This document shows, one piece after another, positions 8,563 to 17,720 of a DNA stretch of 50,554 nucleotides. Positions within the stretch are counted from its first letter, which is position 1. Each line of letters opens with the position of its first letter. The position numbers and the translations under genes were made by a program. Where the stretch lies: positions 1 to 50,554 of the forward strand of contig CAKZUK010000071.1 of NCBI GenBank assembly GCA_937921775.1. Direction: 5' to 3'. The notes beneath the pieces were generated by a model. The model did not search any database, was not told where the DNA came from, and saw only the letters and a list, made by a program, of their open reading frames with translations. The DNA is from an uncultured Saprospiraceae bacterium (GTDB lineage Bacteria; Bacteroidota; Bacteroidia; Chitinophagales; Saprospiraceae).

Positions 8563-9840
8563 TCAATCTTGTAAGTTGGGCTTTTTAAGGATTGAAAGGT
8601 TTAATGATTTTTCTTCCGTGCATTTTTGATATACTTCTGCATAGCGTTCAATTCCATTGGAGAGGGCGAAGTAATCAATGGCTGCTTTCCTGATTTTATC
8701 TTTTGGGATTTTCATTAATTCTGGAATCGCACTAAGTGCTCTGTTTATTTCCTTTTTAGAGAAGTCATTGAGGGCAATTCCTAATTCATTTTCCCGAACG
8801 ATGCTTCCAGTATCACCAATGTCATTGCAAATAATCGGCAATCCCATTGCCATCATTTCTGCTTGCTTAGTTGGAGATGAGGCTTTTTTTGAAAAAACTG
8901 GTTTAATAAAAAATATACCACAATCCATTAGAGCGAGATAGCTAGGCACTTCAGATCGGATAGCAGATTGGATCATAATTTTCTCTGCAGGAATGTCTAA
9001 TTTATTGGCTGCAGTCAAAATCATATCCGCCGGTTCTGTAGTAACAAATAAGAACTTTGCCTTATCGTTGGTTTGCGAAAGTTGACGAAACAGAATCAAC
9101 ATTTCTTCCAAGCAATACCAAGTACCGATAGACCCTAAGTATCCAAGAACAAAATCATTGGTTTGAATGTCCAGTTCAATCCGTAGCTCTTCAATCGCGG
9201 TTTTATTTATGTATTTTTCATTAAAATAATCTAGATCAGCGCAGCAAGGAATCACTTGAATTGGAATTGGTTGATTAGGAATACTATCCCAAGATTGAAT
9301 TTCCTTTTTACCTGCATGTGTAAGGCTAATGGTATAATCTGCGTTTGAAAAATAATCGATTTCCTTTCCCTTAAAAAAGGTGTAAATTTTACGATAAATG
9401 GGATTAGTCAAAGTCCAGATATTACCATCCAAACGTTCATCTGCCCAAAAACCACGCATATCAAAAAGAAAAGGTATCCCTTTTTCTTTTTTCAAATGTA
9501 AACCGATCAGTGCTGCAAGGTAGCTACGACAATGTACAAGCTTGAATTGTTTCTCCGTATGAAGTTGATAAGCCAGTTTTCTAACTTTCATTAAATCATA
9601 AAGCGTTGACAAAACCGGTGGTCGCTTAGAATACATAACAGGTTGCCAATCGATTTTCGCCTTTTCACAAATACTTTTGATCGTAGATTTATGCAGATCA
9701 AAACGTTTTGTTTTTTCACAGCTAATTAAACTAATCGAGTAGCCTATTTTACTTAGACCAATCAAATAAGGTAAAACCTGAGATTGACCAAGGGGGTCTG
9801 TCATTCCATCGTAGGAAATGTAAAGGATATTTACTTTCAT
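8563..9840 (-). CDS. GT4-family glycosyltransferase
   Basis: 425 residues from the ATG at MKVNILYISYDGMTDPLGQSQ. The N-terminal motif YISYDGMTDPLGQSQVLPYL is a recognisable opening of exopolysaccharide GT4 enzymes. The donor domain has LGYLGSIGTWYCLEEML and SSPTKQAEMMAMGLPIICND followed by GDTGSIV. A longer frame beginning at a TTG adds only seven residues and is rejected because the ATG matches the family start. The repeated sequence TAAGTAAGTGCTT lies immediately upstream of this ATG. Donor and linkage are unknown. Confidence 0.86.
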   Translation of the reverse strand: MKVNILYISYDGMTDPLGQSQVLPYLIGLSKIGYSISLISCEKTKRFDLHKSTIKSICEKAKIDWQPVMYSKRPPVLSTLYDLMKVRKLAYQLHTEKQFKLVHCRSYLAALIGLHLKKEKGIPFLFDMRGFWADERLDGNIWTLTNPIYRKIYTFFKGKEIDYFSNADYTISLTHAGKKEIQSWDSIPNQPIPIQVIPCCADLDYFNEKYINKTAIEELRIELDIQTNDFVLGYLGSIGTWYCLEEMLILFRQLSQTNDKAKFLFVTTEPADMILTAANKLDIPAEKIMIQSAIRSEVPSYLALMDCGIFFIKPVFSKKASSPTKQAEMMAMGLPIICNDIGDTGSIVRENELGIALNDFSKKEINRALSAIPELMKIPKDKIRKAAIDYFALSNGIERYAEVYQKCTEEKSLNLSILKKPNLQD

Positions 9841-9842
9841 CT

Positions 9843-9855
9843 TAAGTAAGTGCTT
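9843..9855. repeat. TAAGTAAGTGCTT motif, copy 1
   Basis: A 13-base word found identically at 30636 and 50474, with the 9-base core TAAGTGCTT also at 49099. This copy sits two bases upstream of a glycosyltransferase start codon, read as AAGCACTTACTTA in the transcript sense. Function unknown. Confidence 0.4.
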
Positions 9856-9885
9856 TGACAAATCAAAATAATTCTATTCCCTCAC

Positions 9886-10698
9886 TTAGAGTTCTATAAG
9901 ATTTATTTCTTTTGCTTTCTCGTGATAATGCAAGGATTGGACGACCTGATTAAAGCGATTGTTTCTAATATTTCGCAGCAAGGATTTCTTTTTTCTACTG
10001 TTCCAACGTTTGGTCAGAAACAGTTTTCCTTTTGCGATATTTTCTTGTTTAACCGCGTTCAGTTCATAACCATCTTCCACTTTTCTAACCGCTCTAATGT
10101 AAAGGTCATGCGCATGTTCCATCACGGCCAAGTGAATATCATTGAGCGTTTCATCTCCTTTAAATCGAGTACGTTCGGTCGCAATAATATTACCAGAATC
10201 AATCCCTTCATTTATCCACATAACTGTGTTCCCAATAAGATGAAAAAGGTCATCGGCCAGACACCAGTTGGTACAGTTAGGACCACCTTTTATGTAGGGA
10301 GAAATTCCAGTATGCAAATTCATTATTTTTGCAATTGGCATAATTTGACTTAGAAAGTCTTTACTTAAAATTCGGGTACCAGAAACTAAAATTAAGTCTG
10401 GGTTTTTCTTTTTTAAAAATTCGACAACGGCGGCTTCATTGATTTGCTCCACGATTAAGTTATCAACTTTGGGCCATGCTGGAAATGTTAGGTTATAATG
10501 TTTCAACAATGAAGACCAAGAGGCATGTATCTTGTAAAAGGTGAAGCGGTCTTTTATCCCGTTTATCCAATCTTTCATCTTTCTTTTTACTGGTTTTCGG
10601 TTTTCAATAACGATTCCACTTATTTCAAATTCTTGACTTAATTTTGCGGTTAAAGCTTTGTGATTTGGCTTGTTTCCTACGAGTATGACTATTTTCAT
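9886..10698 (-). CDS. Formyltransferase-family protein (probable sugar N-formyltransferase)
   Basis: 270 residues with a formyltransferase core. The catalytic pattern N-x-H followed about 36-40 residues later by D is present: N127-L-H129 in IMNLHTGISPYIKGG and D167 in NEGIDSGNII. The family transfers formyl from N10-formyltetrahydrofolate to an amine. In polysaccharide loci the acceptor is often a 4-amino-4-deoxy sugar nucleotide such as dTDP-Qui4N or dTDP-Fuc4N. The C-terminal region is short and lacks the domain of methionyl-tRNA formyltransferase, supporting a sugar substrate. No PLP sugar aminotransferase is in the window, so the amino sugar must come from elsewhere or from the adjacent deacetylase. 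ATG start. Confidence 0.82.
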   Translation of the reverse strand: MKIVILVGNKPNHKALTAKLSQEFEISGIVIENRKPVKRKMKDWINGIKDRFTFYKIHASWSSLLKHYNLTFPAWPKVDNLIVEQINEAAVVEFLKKKNPDLILVSGTRILSKDFLSQIMPIAKIMNLHTGISPYIKGGPNCTNWCLADDLFHLIGNTVMWINEGIDSGNIIATERTRFKGDETLNDIHLAVMEHAHDLYIRAVRKVEDGYELNAVKQENIAKGKLFLTKRWNSRKKKSLLRNIRNNRFNQVVQSLHYHEKAKEINLIEL

Positions 10699-10883
10699 AA
10701 ATCTGGTTTATTGGATGTGTAAAGTTTCTCATCATTGTTCAGTGGGGATTTTTTTTAGTCCGGAAACGATAGTGACCTGTCCGGCAGACAAAATTTATTT
10801 CTAAGCACGATTAGATTTACTGTTATTTCAAGCTAGGCAGTACTTCGGTCGTCCGTTTAAAAAGTAATAACTTTTTCACAAAT

Positions 10884-11801
10884 TTAACTTCGCATAGCAG
10901 ATACGGTCTTCCAAATATTGGTTGTCCTTAGGTAGGTTTTCAAAATGTTTTCGTTGTATAATTCCATTCTAGGTATTTCAAATAAATCATGTTTTTTAGA
11001 TTTAAACTTTTCTTGATTTACGGCCAAGCCATACTTATACCCTACTTGCTCTGCTATTTTTTTAACTTTCGGAGAATAAGAACCAATTGGATAAGATATT
11101 GTTTTTGGAAAGTATCCCAATTCCTGATGAATCTTATCAGCTGATTCTTTCAATTCAGAAAAAATCAGTTCTTCTGAGTCTATGTTTCCTAACATCGCGT
11201 GCGAACTTGTGTGTGAACCGATCGTAACACCTTCTCTACTTATCTCTCTAAGTTCATCCCAATCCATATAAAGGTTTTTGGGAATTTCAATATCGTTTAA
11301 TTGCTTAAATATTTGATCGCAGATGTTTTCTCTTTCTGTATTTTTTATTTTTTTGAGTCGAGGTTTTAATGCTTTTGCAAAAATCATTTTCTCCTCATCA
11401 GTAGTCCATGTTATTTTCTGGCAGCCCCTTTCTTCTGAGTCAATTTGAATTCGCCTCCTCTTTGTATTCTGGAAAAGAAAATCTAATTGATAGGTCCAGA
11501 TGAGATCCATTTGATCGGCACAATTAGTAACGACATACATAGAAGATGGAATACGGTATCGCTGAAGTACAGGAAGTGCATGATCCATAAAATCTTTGTA
11601 ACCATCATCAAAAACGATACTAGCTAGTGGTTTTTTAGATTTTACTTTTTTGGCTTGATCCAAATAAGATTCTAATTGAACAATGGAATAATTCTTTTGA
11701 ATGAATTTAATTTGTTGTTCAAACTGGCCTGGATCTATCGGATCCCATAGCGGATCACGAAGCGGATTAATTCGATGAAATAGAAAGATATTTATTTGCA
11801 T
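10884..11801 (-). CDS. Polysaccharide deacetylase (NodB/CE4 family)
   Basis: 305 residues. The NodB motifs are clear: SIVFDDGYKDF with the Asp pair at 65-66, and GSHTSSHAML with the metal-binding H197 and H201. ISYPIGSYSPKVKK supplies the later motif. The family hydrolyses N-acetyl (sometimes O-acetyl) groups from GlcNAc-containing glycans. No signal peptide or membrane segment is visible, so it may act on a cytosolic lipid-linked glycan rather than on exported polymer; this is inference. The start codon overlaps the end of the asnB-like gene by 10 bp, suggesting translational coupling. A 185-bp spacer, holding only a weak CCGGA/TCCGG repeat pair, separates it from the formyltransferase gene. 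Confidence 0.88.
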   Translation of the reverse strand: MQINIFLFHRINPLRDPLWDPIDPGQFEQQIKFIQKNYSIVQLESYLDQAKKVKSKKPLASIVFDDGYKDFMDHALPVLQRYRIPSSMYVVTNCADQMDLIWTYQLDFLFQNTKRRRIQIDSEERGCQKITWTTDEEKMIFAKALKPRLKKIKNTERENICDQIFKQLNDIEIPKNLYMDWDELREISREGVTIGSHTSSHAMLGNIDSEELIFSELKESADKIHQELGYFPKTISYPIGSYSPKVKKIAEQVGYKYGLAVNQEKFKSKKHDLFEIPRMELYNENILKTYLRTTNIWKTVSAMRS

Positions 11802-13678
11802 AAATCGTTGTCCATATATTTTTCATACCACATTTGAAATACGATCAGCGCCCATACTCTTTTGTAATGAAATTGAAGACCCGATTTAAAATCAGTAATC
11901 AATTTCTGTATGATATTGTGATTAAATAAATTTTGTTTTTTCAATACAGTCGAAGCGAGATACTTTTCGATGAGAAAACTAAGTTCGGACTTCAACCAAT
12001 TACCAACTGGTGCTGGAAATCCCCATTTCTTTCGATAAACCAATGCTTCAGGAAGGTCTTTTGCCAAAATTTTTTTCATTAAATATTTTTGCTGTCCCTC
12101 ATTAATTTTCATCTCCATTGGCATATTGATCGCCGACTCAATTAATTCGTGATCTAGCAAAGGAACTCTTACTTCTAGTGCGCTTGCCATTGAAGCAATA
12201 TCCATTTTGTATAATAAATTATCAGGCAAATAATGATTGAGATCAAACAATGAAACTTTTTCTTCTGAAGAAATGGACATTTCATTTATTTTTGACCAGG
12301 ATGGCAAAAGCGTTTGATGCTTATATGTTGTATCAAAAAGTTGCCCAATTTCTTTTTCTGAAAACATGTATTGTTCTTGCGACCAAATATGTAACCACAT
12401 GGATTCGGGATCATTATAATCAAATATTCGAGCGGCACGTTTGTGCCAGTTATTTCCGTTACTTAATATAAATCCAGTTACCTTTTGTAAACTACCACCG
12501 CCATACTTTCTAATTTTTTGAATGCGATTCATCCAGTTATAATGACCATATCCCATAAAGATCTCATCGCCTCCGTCTCCGCCCAAGGCTACGGTCACAT
12601 AATCTTTTGCTCTTTTGCAAACCATTAAACTAGGCAAGGTAGACGGTGCAGCAAAAGGCTCATCGTAATACTCAACAATATGCTCCGCCATCGAGATGGA
12701 ATCGCTATCTTTTATTCTTGAAAAGTAATGTGTCGACCCAATGTGATCACTGACCTGTTTTGCATATTCGGACTCATCAAAATCAGGCACTTCAAATCCT
12801 ATAGTAAAGGTATTAATGGGTTGATCAAATAATTTTTGGAAAGTGGACGAGATCAATGAGGAGTCGGTCCCTCCACTTAAAAAAGCACCGATGGGCACAT
12901 CACTAATACTTCTTCTTTTTAATGATTCCTCCAATTTCGACTTTAATTCTTGTGCATGTACTTCTTCTGTATTTCCTCCTGTATTCGTCTGATTAAGTTG
13001 ATCCACCAAGTTATAATAGGTCTTGGTTTCTACTTTTAAAGTACTTTGATCAAATTTCAAATAATGCCCTTTTTCTAGTTTTTTTATTCCTTTAATAATT
13101 GAATTTGGAGCGGGCACATATTCTAGAAACAAATAATCTTTCAAGGCTTCCATATTTATGCTTGCTTTGAAAGGTAATGTCAACAAAGCTTTTAGTTCGG
13201 AAGCGAAAGCGAAGTGGGTTCCATCAAAATAATAATACAAGGGTTTGATTCCGATTCTATCTCGAATAAGGAATAATTCATTTTGCTCACGATCCCAAAG
13301 TGCAATGGCAAACATTCCATTAAAACGATGCACAGCTTCGAGTCCCCAATGAGCAAAAGCTTCTATGATGGCCTCGGTGTCACCATTGGTTTTAAATTCA
13401 ATGTTTTTCTCTCTTTGTAAATCCTTTTTTATTTCTTGAAAATTATAAACCTCCCCATTAAAAACCATAGCATATCGTCCATCCTGAGCATAAAAGGGTT
13501 GATTGGCTGAGACCGATAAATCAATAATACTTAGCCTCCGATGTCCAAGACCTATTTGTTTTTGTTCATCCCAAAAAAAACCTTCCGCATCGGGACCGCG
13601 ATGCTTTATAGCTGTCGTCATATTTTTTAAATCTGACAGTTGATAGGTTGGAGAGACGAAGCCGGTTATGCCGCACAT
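11792..13678 (-). CDS. asnB: Asparagine synthase (glutamine-hydrolysing)-like amidotransferase, second copy
   Basis: 628 residues starting MCGITGFV, with Cys2 as the expected glutaminase nucleophile and the usual RGPDAEG, GHRRLSIIDLS and FNGEVYNFQE blocks. The synthetase half has FLSGGTDSSLISSTF and VALGGDGGDEIFMGYG. It differs considerably from the first asnB-like protein of this locus, so it is an independent paralogue rather than a recent duplicate. The overlap with the deacetylase gene points to one substrate pathway, perhaps amidation of a uronic acid unit of the glycan. ATG start, followed upstream by a short TTGAAG TTGAAT tract. Confidence 0.92.
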   Translation of the reverse strand: MCGITGFVSPTYQLSDLKNMTTAIKHRGPDAEGFFWDEQKQIGLGHRRLSIIDLSVSANQPFYAQDGRYAMVFNGEVYNFQEIKKDLQREKNIEFKTNGDTEAIIEAFAHWGLEAVHRFNGMFAIALWDREQNELFLIRDRIGIKPLYYYFDGTHFAFASELKALLTLPFKASINMEALKDYLFLEYVPAPNSIIKGIKKLEKGHYLKFDQSTLKVETKTYYNLVDQLNQTNTGGNTEEVHAQELKSKLEESLKRRSISDVPIGAFLSGGTDSSLISSTFQKLFDQPINTFTIGFEVPDFDESEYAKQVSDHIGSTHYFSRIKDSDSISMAEHIVEYYDEPFAAPSTLPSLMVCKRAKDYVTVALGGDGGDEIFMGYGHYNWMNRIQKIRKYGGGSLQKVTGFILSNGNNWHKRAARIFDYNDPESMWLHIWSQEQYMFSEKEIGQLFDTTYKHQTLLPSWSKINEMSISSEEKVSLFDLNHYLPDNLLYKMDIASMASALEVRVPLLDHELIESAINMPMEMKINEGQQKYLMKKILAKDLPEALVYRKKWGFPAPVGNWLKSELSFLIEKYLASTVLKKQNLFNHNIIQKLITDFKSGLQFHYKRVWALIVFQMWYEKYMDNDLCK

Positions 13679-13680
13679 TA

Positions 13681-13701
13681 TTTGAAGTTGAATTAGATTG
13701 T
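13681..13701. repeat. Short TTGAAG/TTGAAT hexamer tract
   Basis: Two adjacent hexamers of the TTGRAN type plus a degenerate third lie directly upstream of the second asnB-like start codon. This matches the pattern seen before several other genes of the locus. The remaining spacer up to the next gene shows no further structure. Confidence 0.3.
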
Positions 13702-13815
13702 TGTGAATGTAGTATTGTCAGTTTTGAATACTGAAATGCCAAGTTGTCTACTAAGCTAGTGTGGATCGAGAGAGGTGAATATATATTTTTTTTTGCTGCT
13801 GCAAAACATTCTAAA

Positions 13816-15141
13816 TCAACACTCTTTCACTACTTTTAAATTGACCTTTTGAGTAGCCCTATAATTGTGAATAAAATCAGCCAAGCAAGCCGCTTGTCGT
13901 TCACGGGAGTAGAAGTCATTGAGCCGAGTTTCCTGATTTACTTTCCCGTGTTCCAAGAATTCAGAATAATTTTTAGCTAAGAATCGACTTACTTCTTTGC
14001 TGTCCGAAATAGCTTCCCCACCGTTTGAATTCTTTAATATCTTTTCAAGGATTCCAAAGTCGTTTTTCACTAAAATAATCTTTCGTCTGACTGCCAGATA
14101 ATCAAATACTTTGGCACTTAACCAATTTAAATTTTCATTTGAAAGAAGTAGCATAATTTGAGATTTCCGAAGTTCTTTCATCAAATCAGGATACGGAAGT
14201 CTTTCTGTAAAGTAAAGAAAAGGCAATAGGTCCGTATGAAAAGACTTGACTCTATCCACCATTGGCGGGTAGAATGAAAGGCCATAAAATACGAGTCTAG
14301 TTTTCGGTTGATAAAGTTCAATGAATTTTTGATAGCCCTCTAAAAATGACTCTAATTGTTGGTATGGATACAAAATTCCTGCGTAAGCAATTTCAAAAAT
14401 CTCTGATTGCTGTTCGATGCTTTCAATTGAATTCAGCACCTCTTTTTCAAAACCATTGTAAATCACTTTGACTTCTTTGTCTGGAAATTTTAGCTCCAAA
14501 TCTTTAGCGTAAGCGGGAGCTGCCGTAGAAATAAACGCAGCTTGTTTTACATATTTTTGTTCTTGAATTTTGTAAAAAGCATTTAGTATTTTTTCTGCTA
14601 TGCTTAGCGCTTTCTGACTTTGGTTACTGGTCCATCCATCTCGATAGTCGGCTATATAAGGTATATCAAATTTTGCAGACAACAATGCTGCATACTTAAA
14701 GAGAATAAATGGCTCTCCAGTTGCCAAGATAAAATCACAATCCTCTTCCTTTAAATATTTTTGGGCAGCAAAATATATGTTTCGAGTCGGATCAAAAACT
14801 GGAAATAAAAATCGAAAAAACAAACTAAGCAAAGAGATCATTTTTCGTATTATCACGAAACGTCCCATACCGTATTTCAGTATTATCCGATCTTTAAAAT
14901 CTGGTAGATAAGGCACTCGCAATATCGTTCCTTCTGGAAAAACTTCTACTAGAGTATCTGTATTTTTTGAGCCTTTGATGGTGTCAGAAAAATTAGTATT
15001 TTTGTCAGACCACTGTCGAGTAATTACGACCGGATCAATTCCCAATGCCTTAAAATTCCGAAACCAACTGGCGGGTCTTTTAGCTCCCACAGAATCGAAA
15101 GGCGGAAAATCATGTGCCAGAATAATTACTTTTTTACTCAC
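13816..15141 (-). CDS. GT4-like glycosyltransferase
   Basis: 441 residues. The start VIILAHDFPPFDSVGAKRPAS is a common opening of GT4-like enzymes in polysaccharide loci, followed by DFILATGEPF and YIADYRDGWT. The donor side has YAGILYPYQQLESFLEGY and LNWLSAKVFDYLAVRRKIILV. No ATG exists near the N-terminus; the best start is a GTG that gives exactly the family-like opening. That GTG lies only 23 bp from the ATG of the divergently transcribed neighbour, leaving almost no room for separate promoters. The specificity is unknown. Confidence 0.85.
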   Translation of the reverse strand: MSKKVIILAHDFPPFDSVGAKRPASWFRNFKALGIDPVVITRQWSDKNTNFSDTIKGSKNTDTLVEVFPEGTILRVPYLPDFKDRIILKYGMGRFVIIRKMISLLSLFFRFLFPVFDPTRNIYFAAQKYLKEEDCDFILATGEPFILFKYAALLSAKFDIPYIADYRDGWTSNQSQKALSIAEKILNAFYKIQEQKYVKQAAFISTAAPAYAKDLELKFPDKEVKVIYNGFEKEVLNSIESIEQQSEIFEIAYAGILYPYQQLESFLEGYQKFIELYQPKTRLVFYGLSFYPPMVDRVKSFHTDLLPFLYFTERLPYPDLMKELRKSQIMLLLSNENLNWLSAKVFDYLAVRRKIILVKNDFGILEKILKNSNGGEAISDSKEVSRFLAKNYSEFLEHGKVNQETRLNDFYSRERQAACLADFIHNYRATQKVNLKVVKEC

Positions 15142-15164
15142 CCCAATTTACTTTTTAAAACTTT

Positions 15165-16418
15165 ATGAAAACTCGATTATTTTTAATGACTCAGATTTTC
15201 CCATTTGGGAAAGGAGAAACTTTTTTGGAGGCTGAGCTCCCTATTCTTGCCCAGCGATTTGATCATGTACATATCATCTGCGAAAATTTGAAGGACAGTC
15301 AGACTAGAGCGACACCAGATAATGTTGAAATTCACCGCCTGTCTAAACAACTGTCTACTTTCCAAAAAATGACTTCCTTCAGTAAATTATATAAAGCAGA
15401 AGTTACTAAGGAACTTGGTTTTATTTTGAGTAATCAAAAAGCCAGTGATTATTTTTCCTGTATTAAGGTTCTACTCGATTCCGTTCAACAATCAGAACAA
15501 ATCACTCAATATCTTTTAAATCTAGTCAGACCTTTTGAAGGTGATAAATTATTTTTCTATTCTTACTGGCTGACAAATGACTCTTTGGCTTTAGCTAATT
15601 TAAAAAGAGCCATTCCCAAAGCTACTTGTATATCGAGAGCGCATCGTTGGGATATTTATTTTGATTTCCACAGCCCACCCTATCTTCCACTCAAAAAATA
15701 CATCATCAAGCATCTAGACAAAGTTTATTCTATTTCTGAAGATGGTCAAAAGTACTTGGAAGCATTTAAAGGGGATCGTAAAATATCAAATATTGAGATA
15801 TCCCGCCTTGGTGTTTTCAATCGTTTCGATCTTGATATTCCCATCCCTTCTTCAGAAAATGAGGTATTAAGAATTGTAAGTTGTTCGGCCATCATTGAGC
15901 GCAAAAGAGTGCACCTTATTATGAATGCTATTGAGCTACTGCCTGATGATTTAAAAATTATTTGGTATCACATTGGTGATGGCCCCTTACTTAAAAGCTT
16001 GAAAGAAAAAGCAAGTTTGATCATGGCTAAAAAACCAAATGCTAAAATTATATTCAAAGGGTATTTATCAAATTCCGTTGCCTTACAATTTTATGCCAAT
16101 AATCAGATTGACCTTTTTGTCAACACCAGTGATTCCGAAGGTATTCCAGTTTCGATTATGGAAGCTATGAGTTTTGGAGTTCCGGGCTGCGGGACTGATG
16201 TTGGTGGTGTGGCAGAAATCATTTCGAATGATTATAATGGTTTCCTATTGTCTGCTCATCCTTCCCCTGAGGAAATTGCACAATCCTTTGTTCACTATAG
16301 TCAGTTAGCTATTGAAGGAAAAAATCAACTTCGCTTGAATGCGCGGTCTACCTGGGAGAAAGATTATAATGCGGATAAAAATTATAGTGCTTTTTTTGAT
16401 GAACTTTTGTTGCTTTAG
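15165..16418 (+). CDS. GT4-family glycosyltransferase, the only plus-strand gene
   Basis: 417 residues. It opens LFLMTQIFPFGKGETFLEAEL, a recognisable GT4 start, and contains SRAHRWDIYFD, CSAIIERKRVHLIM and the donor motif SDSEGIPVSIMEAMSFGVP followed by VGGVAEII. It is divergent from the previous glycosyltransferase with a 23-bp gap and convergent with a GT61 gene. A long inverted repeat lies between the convergent ends. Its orientation interrupts an otherwise uniform minus-strand locus, suggesting later insertion or inversion. ATG start. The family is secure; the substrate is unknown. Confidence 0.88.
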   Translation: MKTRLFLMTQIFPFGKGETFLEAELPILAQRFDHVHIICENLKDSQTRATPDNVEIHRLSKQLSTFQKMTSFSKLYKAEVTKELGFILSNQKASDYFSCIKVLLDSVQQSEQITQYLLNLVRPFEGDKLFFYSYWLTNDSLALANLKRAIPKATCISRAHRWDIYFDFHSPPYLPLKKYIIKHLDKVYSISEDGQKYLEAFKGDRKISNIEISRLGVFNRFDLDIPIPSSENEVLRIVSCSAIIERKRVHLIMNAIELLPDDLKIIWYHIGDGPLLKSLKEKASLIMAKKPNAKIIFKGYLSNSVALQFYANNQIDLFVNTSDSEGIPVSIMEAMSFGVPGCGTDVGGVAEIISNDYNGFLLSAHPSPEEIAQSFVHYSQLAIEGKNQLRLNARSTWEKDYNADKNYSAFFDELLLL

Positions 16419-16441
16419 TCTATTTTTTAAGGGATAAGAAT

Positions 16442-16574
16442 TAAATAAATGTCGGATTTGAGATCGTAAATATTGAGCTAGATGATCGAACAAACGTAGG
16501 CATAGCGAGCTATGACGAGGCTTTTTCGAGAAATATAGCTCAAATGTTTACCTCTCAAATCGGACAGTTATTTA
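16442..16574. repeat. Long imperfect inverted repeat, MITE/REP-like
   Basis: Arms of about 39 bases face each other in the gap between convergent genes. Left-arm blocks TAAATAA, GTCGGATTTGAG, GTAAA and TTGAGCTA pair with right-arm blocks TAGCTCAA, TTTAC, CTCAAATCGGAC (one mismatch) and TTATTTA, in matching order. The central part folds again around CATAG CGAG CTATG. The whole can form one long hairpin. No U-run follows either arm, so it resembles a mobile or dispersed palindromic element more than a simple terminator, although it could still block convergent transcription. Confidence 0.6.
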
Positions 16575-16595
16575 GGCCGCATCCCTAAAACGTCT

Positions 16596-17720
16596 TTAAA
16601 CTTTCAAAAGTTTTTGTATTTCCTCTTCCAGCTTAGCGGTGTCTACTACAAAGTTCAAATTTTGATCTTGATCACTCCCTAGACAAATATTATGATAATC
16701 AAATCCGAGTGCATTCGACAACCAATAAAAATGTGAAGCGATGCGATCCTTAGGCATAATTTCTAACACTCTTACTTTTGAAAAATTTTCGTTGGCGACT
16801 ATATTCGTCATTCCTGCACCATGAATAGCAAGTAAGTGCTCTACTTTTTGAAAATAGAAAAACTGCACCTCTGTAGTTAATCCTGCTGTATCTATAGTAA
16901 TAAAATCGTATTTTCGAATAAGCGCCTCTACTTCCACCTTATTTACCAACTGTCGATTATCACTTCCACCTCTTGTCAGAAAAACTCGCTTTGGTGCAAC
17001 AAAAGAACTGTTCAAGGATTTTTGAATAAGCTGATTGATGTTCTCCCAGTATTTTGGTTTGTATCCATGTGGCTGAACAAAATAAGCGAGCTCTGCTTTC
17101 ACCCACTGATTTGTCTGAACAATAATCTTGTGCTTTTTTAAGATGGAATGTTTTAAAAAGAATTGAAAATAAGTGGTTGCATAAATTTTTTCAGAAACTA
17201 AAATATTCAGGTCATCCGAAAGCTCGTTATTTTCTTCCATCACCCAAAGTCTGTTCAAAACCCAAGCGAAAAAATGGAAATAATTACCTTCTGCATTATC
17301 TCTAAACGAAAGGAGCTTTTTTACTTCTATCACTTTCTCCGATCCAGATTTCATTTTAAGGTAACTTGAAATCGAAGGGTATGCCATTACTTCACAACGT
17401 GGCATAGATTCTTTTATGATTTTCCCGTCTTTGATTGCCCAACCAAAATTGGGATCGAAATAAATACTATCTTCTATTTTAATCAAATATTCAAAATCAT
17501 CCATCGCATTTAATCCCCCAAGATATTCCCGAATAGACCTTTCTTCAAAATCAAGAGAAGCATGCTCAAACAACTTCACTCCTTCATGTAGCAAGGTTTC
17601 TTGCTTTGATTTGGAAAGCTCATAAGTATTCCAAAAAAATCGATCAGCAGCAAGCTTTAAGCGATCCTTTAGTGAATACTTTCTGTCTTTTATTATTTCT
17701 TTTTTTGTGGGAAGGACCAT
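16596..17720 (-). CDS. GT61-family (DUF563) glycosyltransferase
   Basis: 374 residues. The C-terminal half shows the DUF563/GT61 pattern: KRVFLTRGGSDNRQLVN, then a region around AIHGAGMTNIVAN, and a following VRVLEIMPKD with an aromatic-rich stretch. The HGAGMTN block is the most characteristic. The family uses NDP-sugars, with xylosyl- and N-acetylglucosaminyltransferases known in eukaryotes; bacterial members sit mainly in capsule loci with undefined specificity. ATG start, preceded by a TTGAATTGGAATTGGAA tract. It converges with the plus-strand glycosyltransferase. Confidence 0.85.
   Translation of the reverse strand: MVLPTKKEIIKDRKYSLKDRLKLAADRFFWNTYELSKSKQETLLHEGVKLFEHASLDFEERSIREYLGGLNAMDDFEYLIKIEDSIYFDPNFGWAIKDGKIIKESMPRCEVMAYPSISSYLKMKSGSEKVIEVKKLLSFRDNAEGNYFHFFAWVLNRLWVMEENNELSDDLNILVSEKIYATTYFQFFLKHSILKKHKIIVQTNQWVKAELAYFVQPHGYKPKYWENINQLIQKSLNSSFVAPKRVFLTRGGSDNRQLVNKVEVEALIRKYDFITIDTAGLTTEVQFFYFQKVEHLLAIHGAGMTNIVANENFSKVRVLEIMPKDRIASHFYWLSNALGFDYHNICLGSDQDQNLNFVVDTAKLEEEIQKLLKV

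Noticed and set aside
9922..10353. Plus-strand 143-codon frame
   Set aside because: It lies antisense within the formyltransferase gene, whose catalytic triad is intact; the plus frame has no recognisable domain.
4010..13678. Exosortase/PEP-CTERM association of the AsnB and GT genes
   Set aside because: AsnB-like and deacetylase genes also occur in exosortase loci, but no exosortase or PEP-CTERM-like tail is present here.
16442..16574. Standard rho-independent terminator
   Set aside because: The arms are far too long and no U-run follows on either strand.
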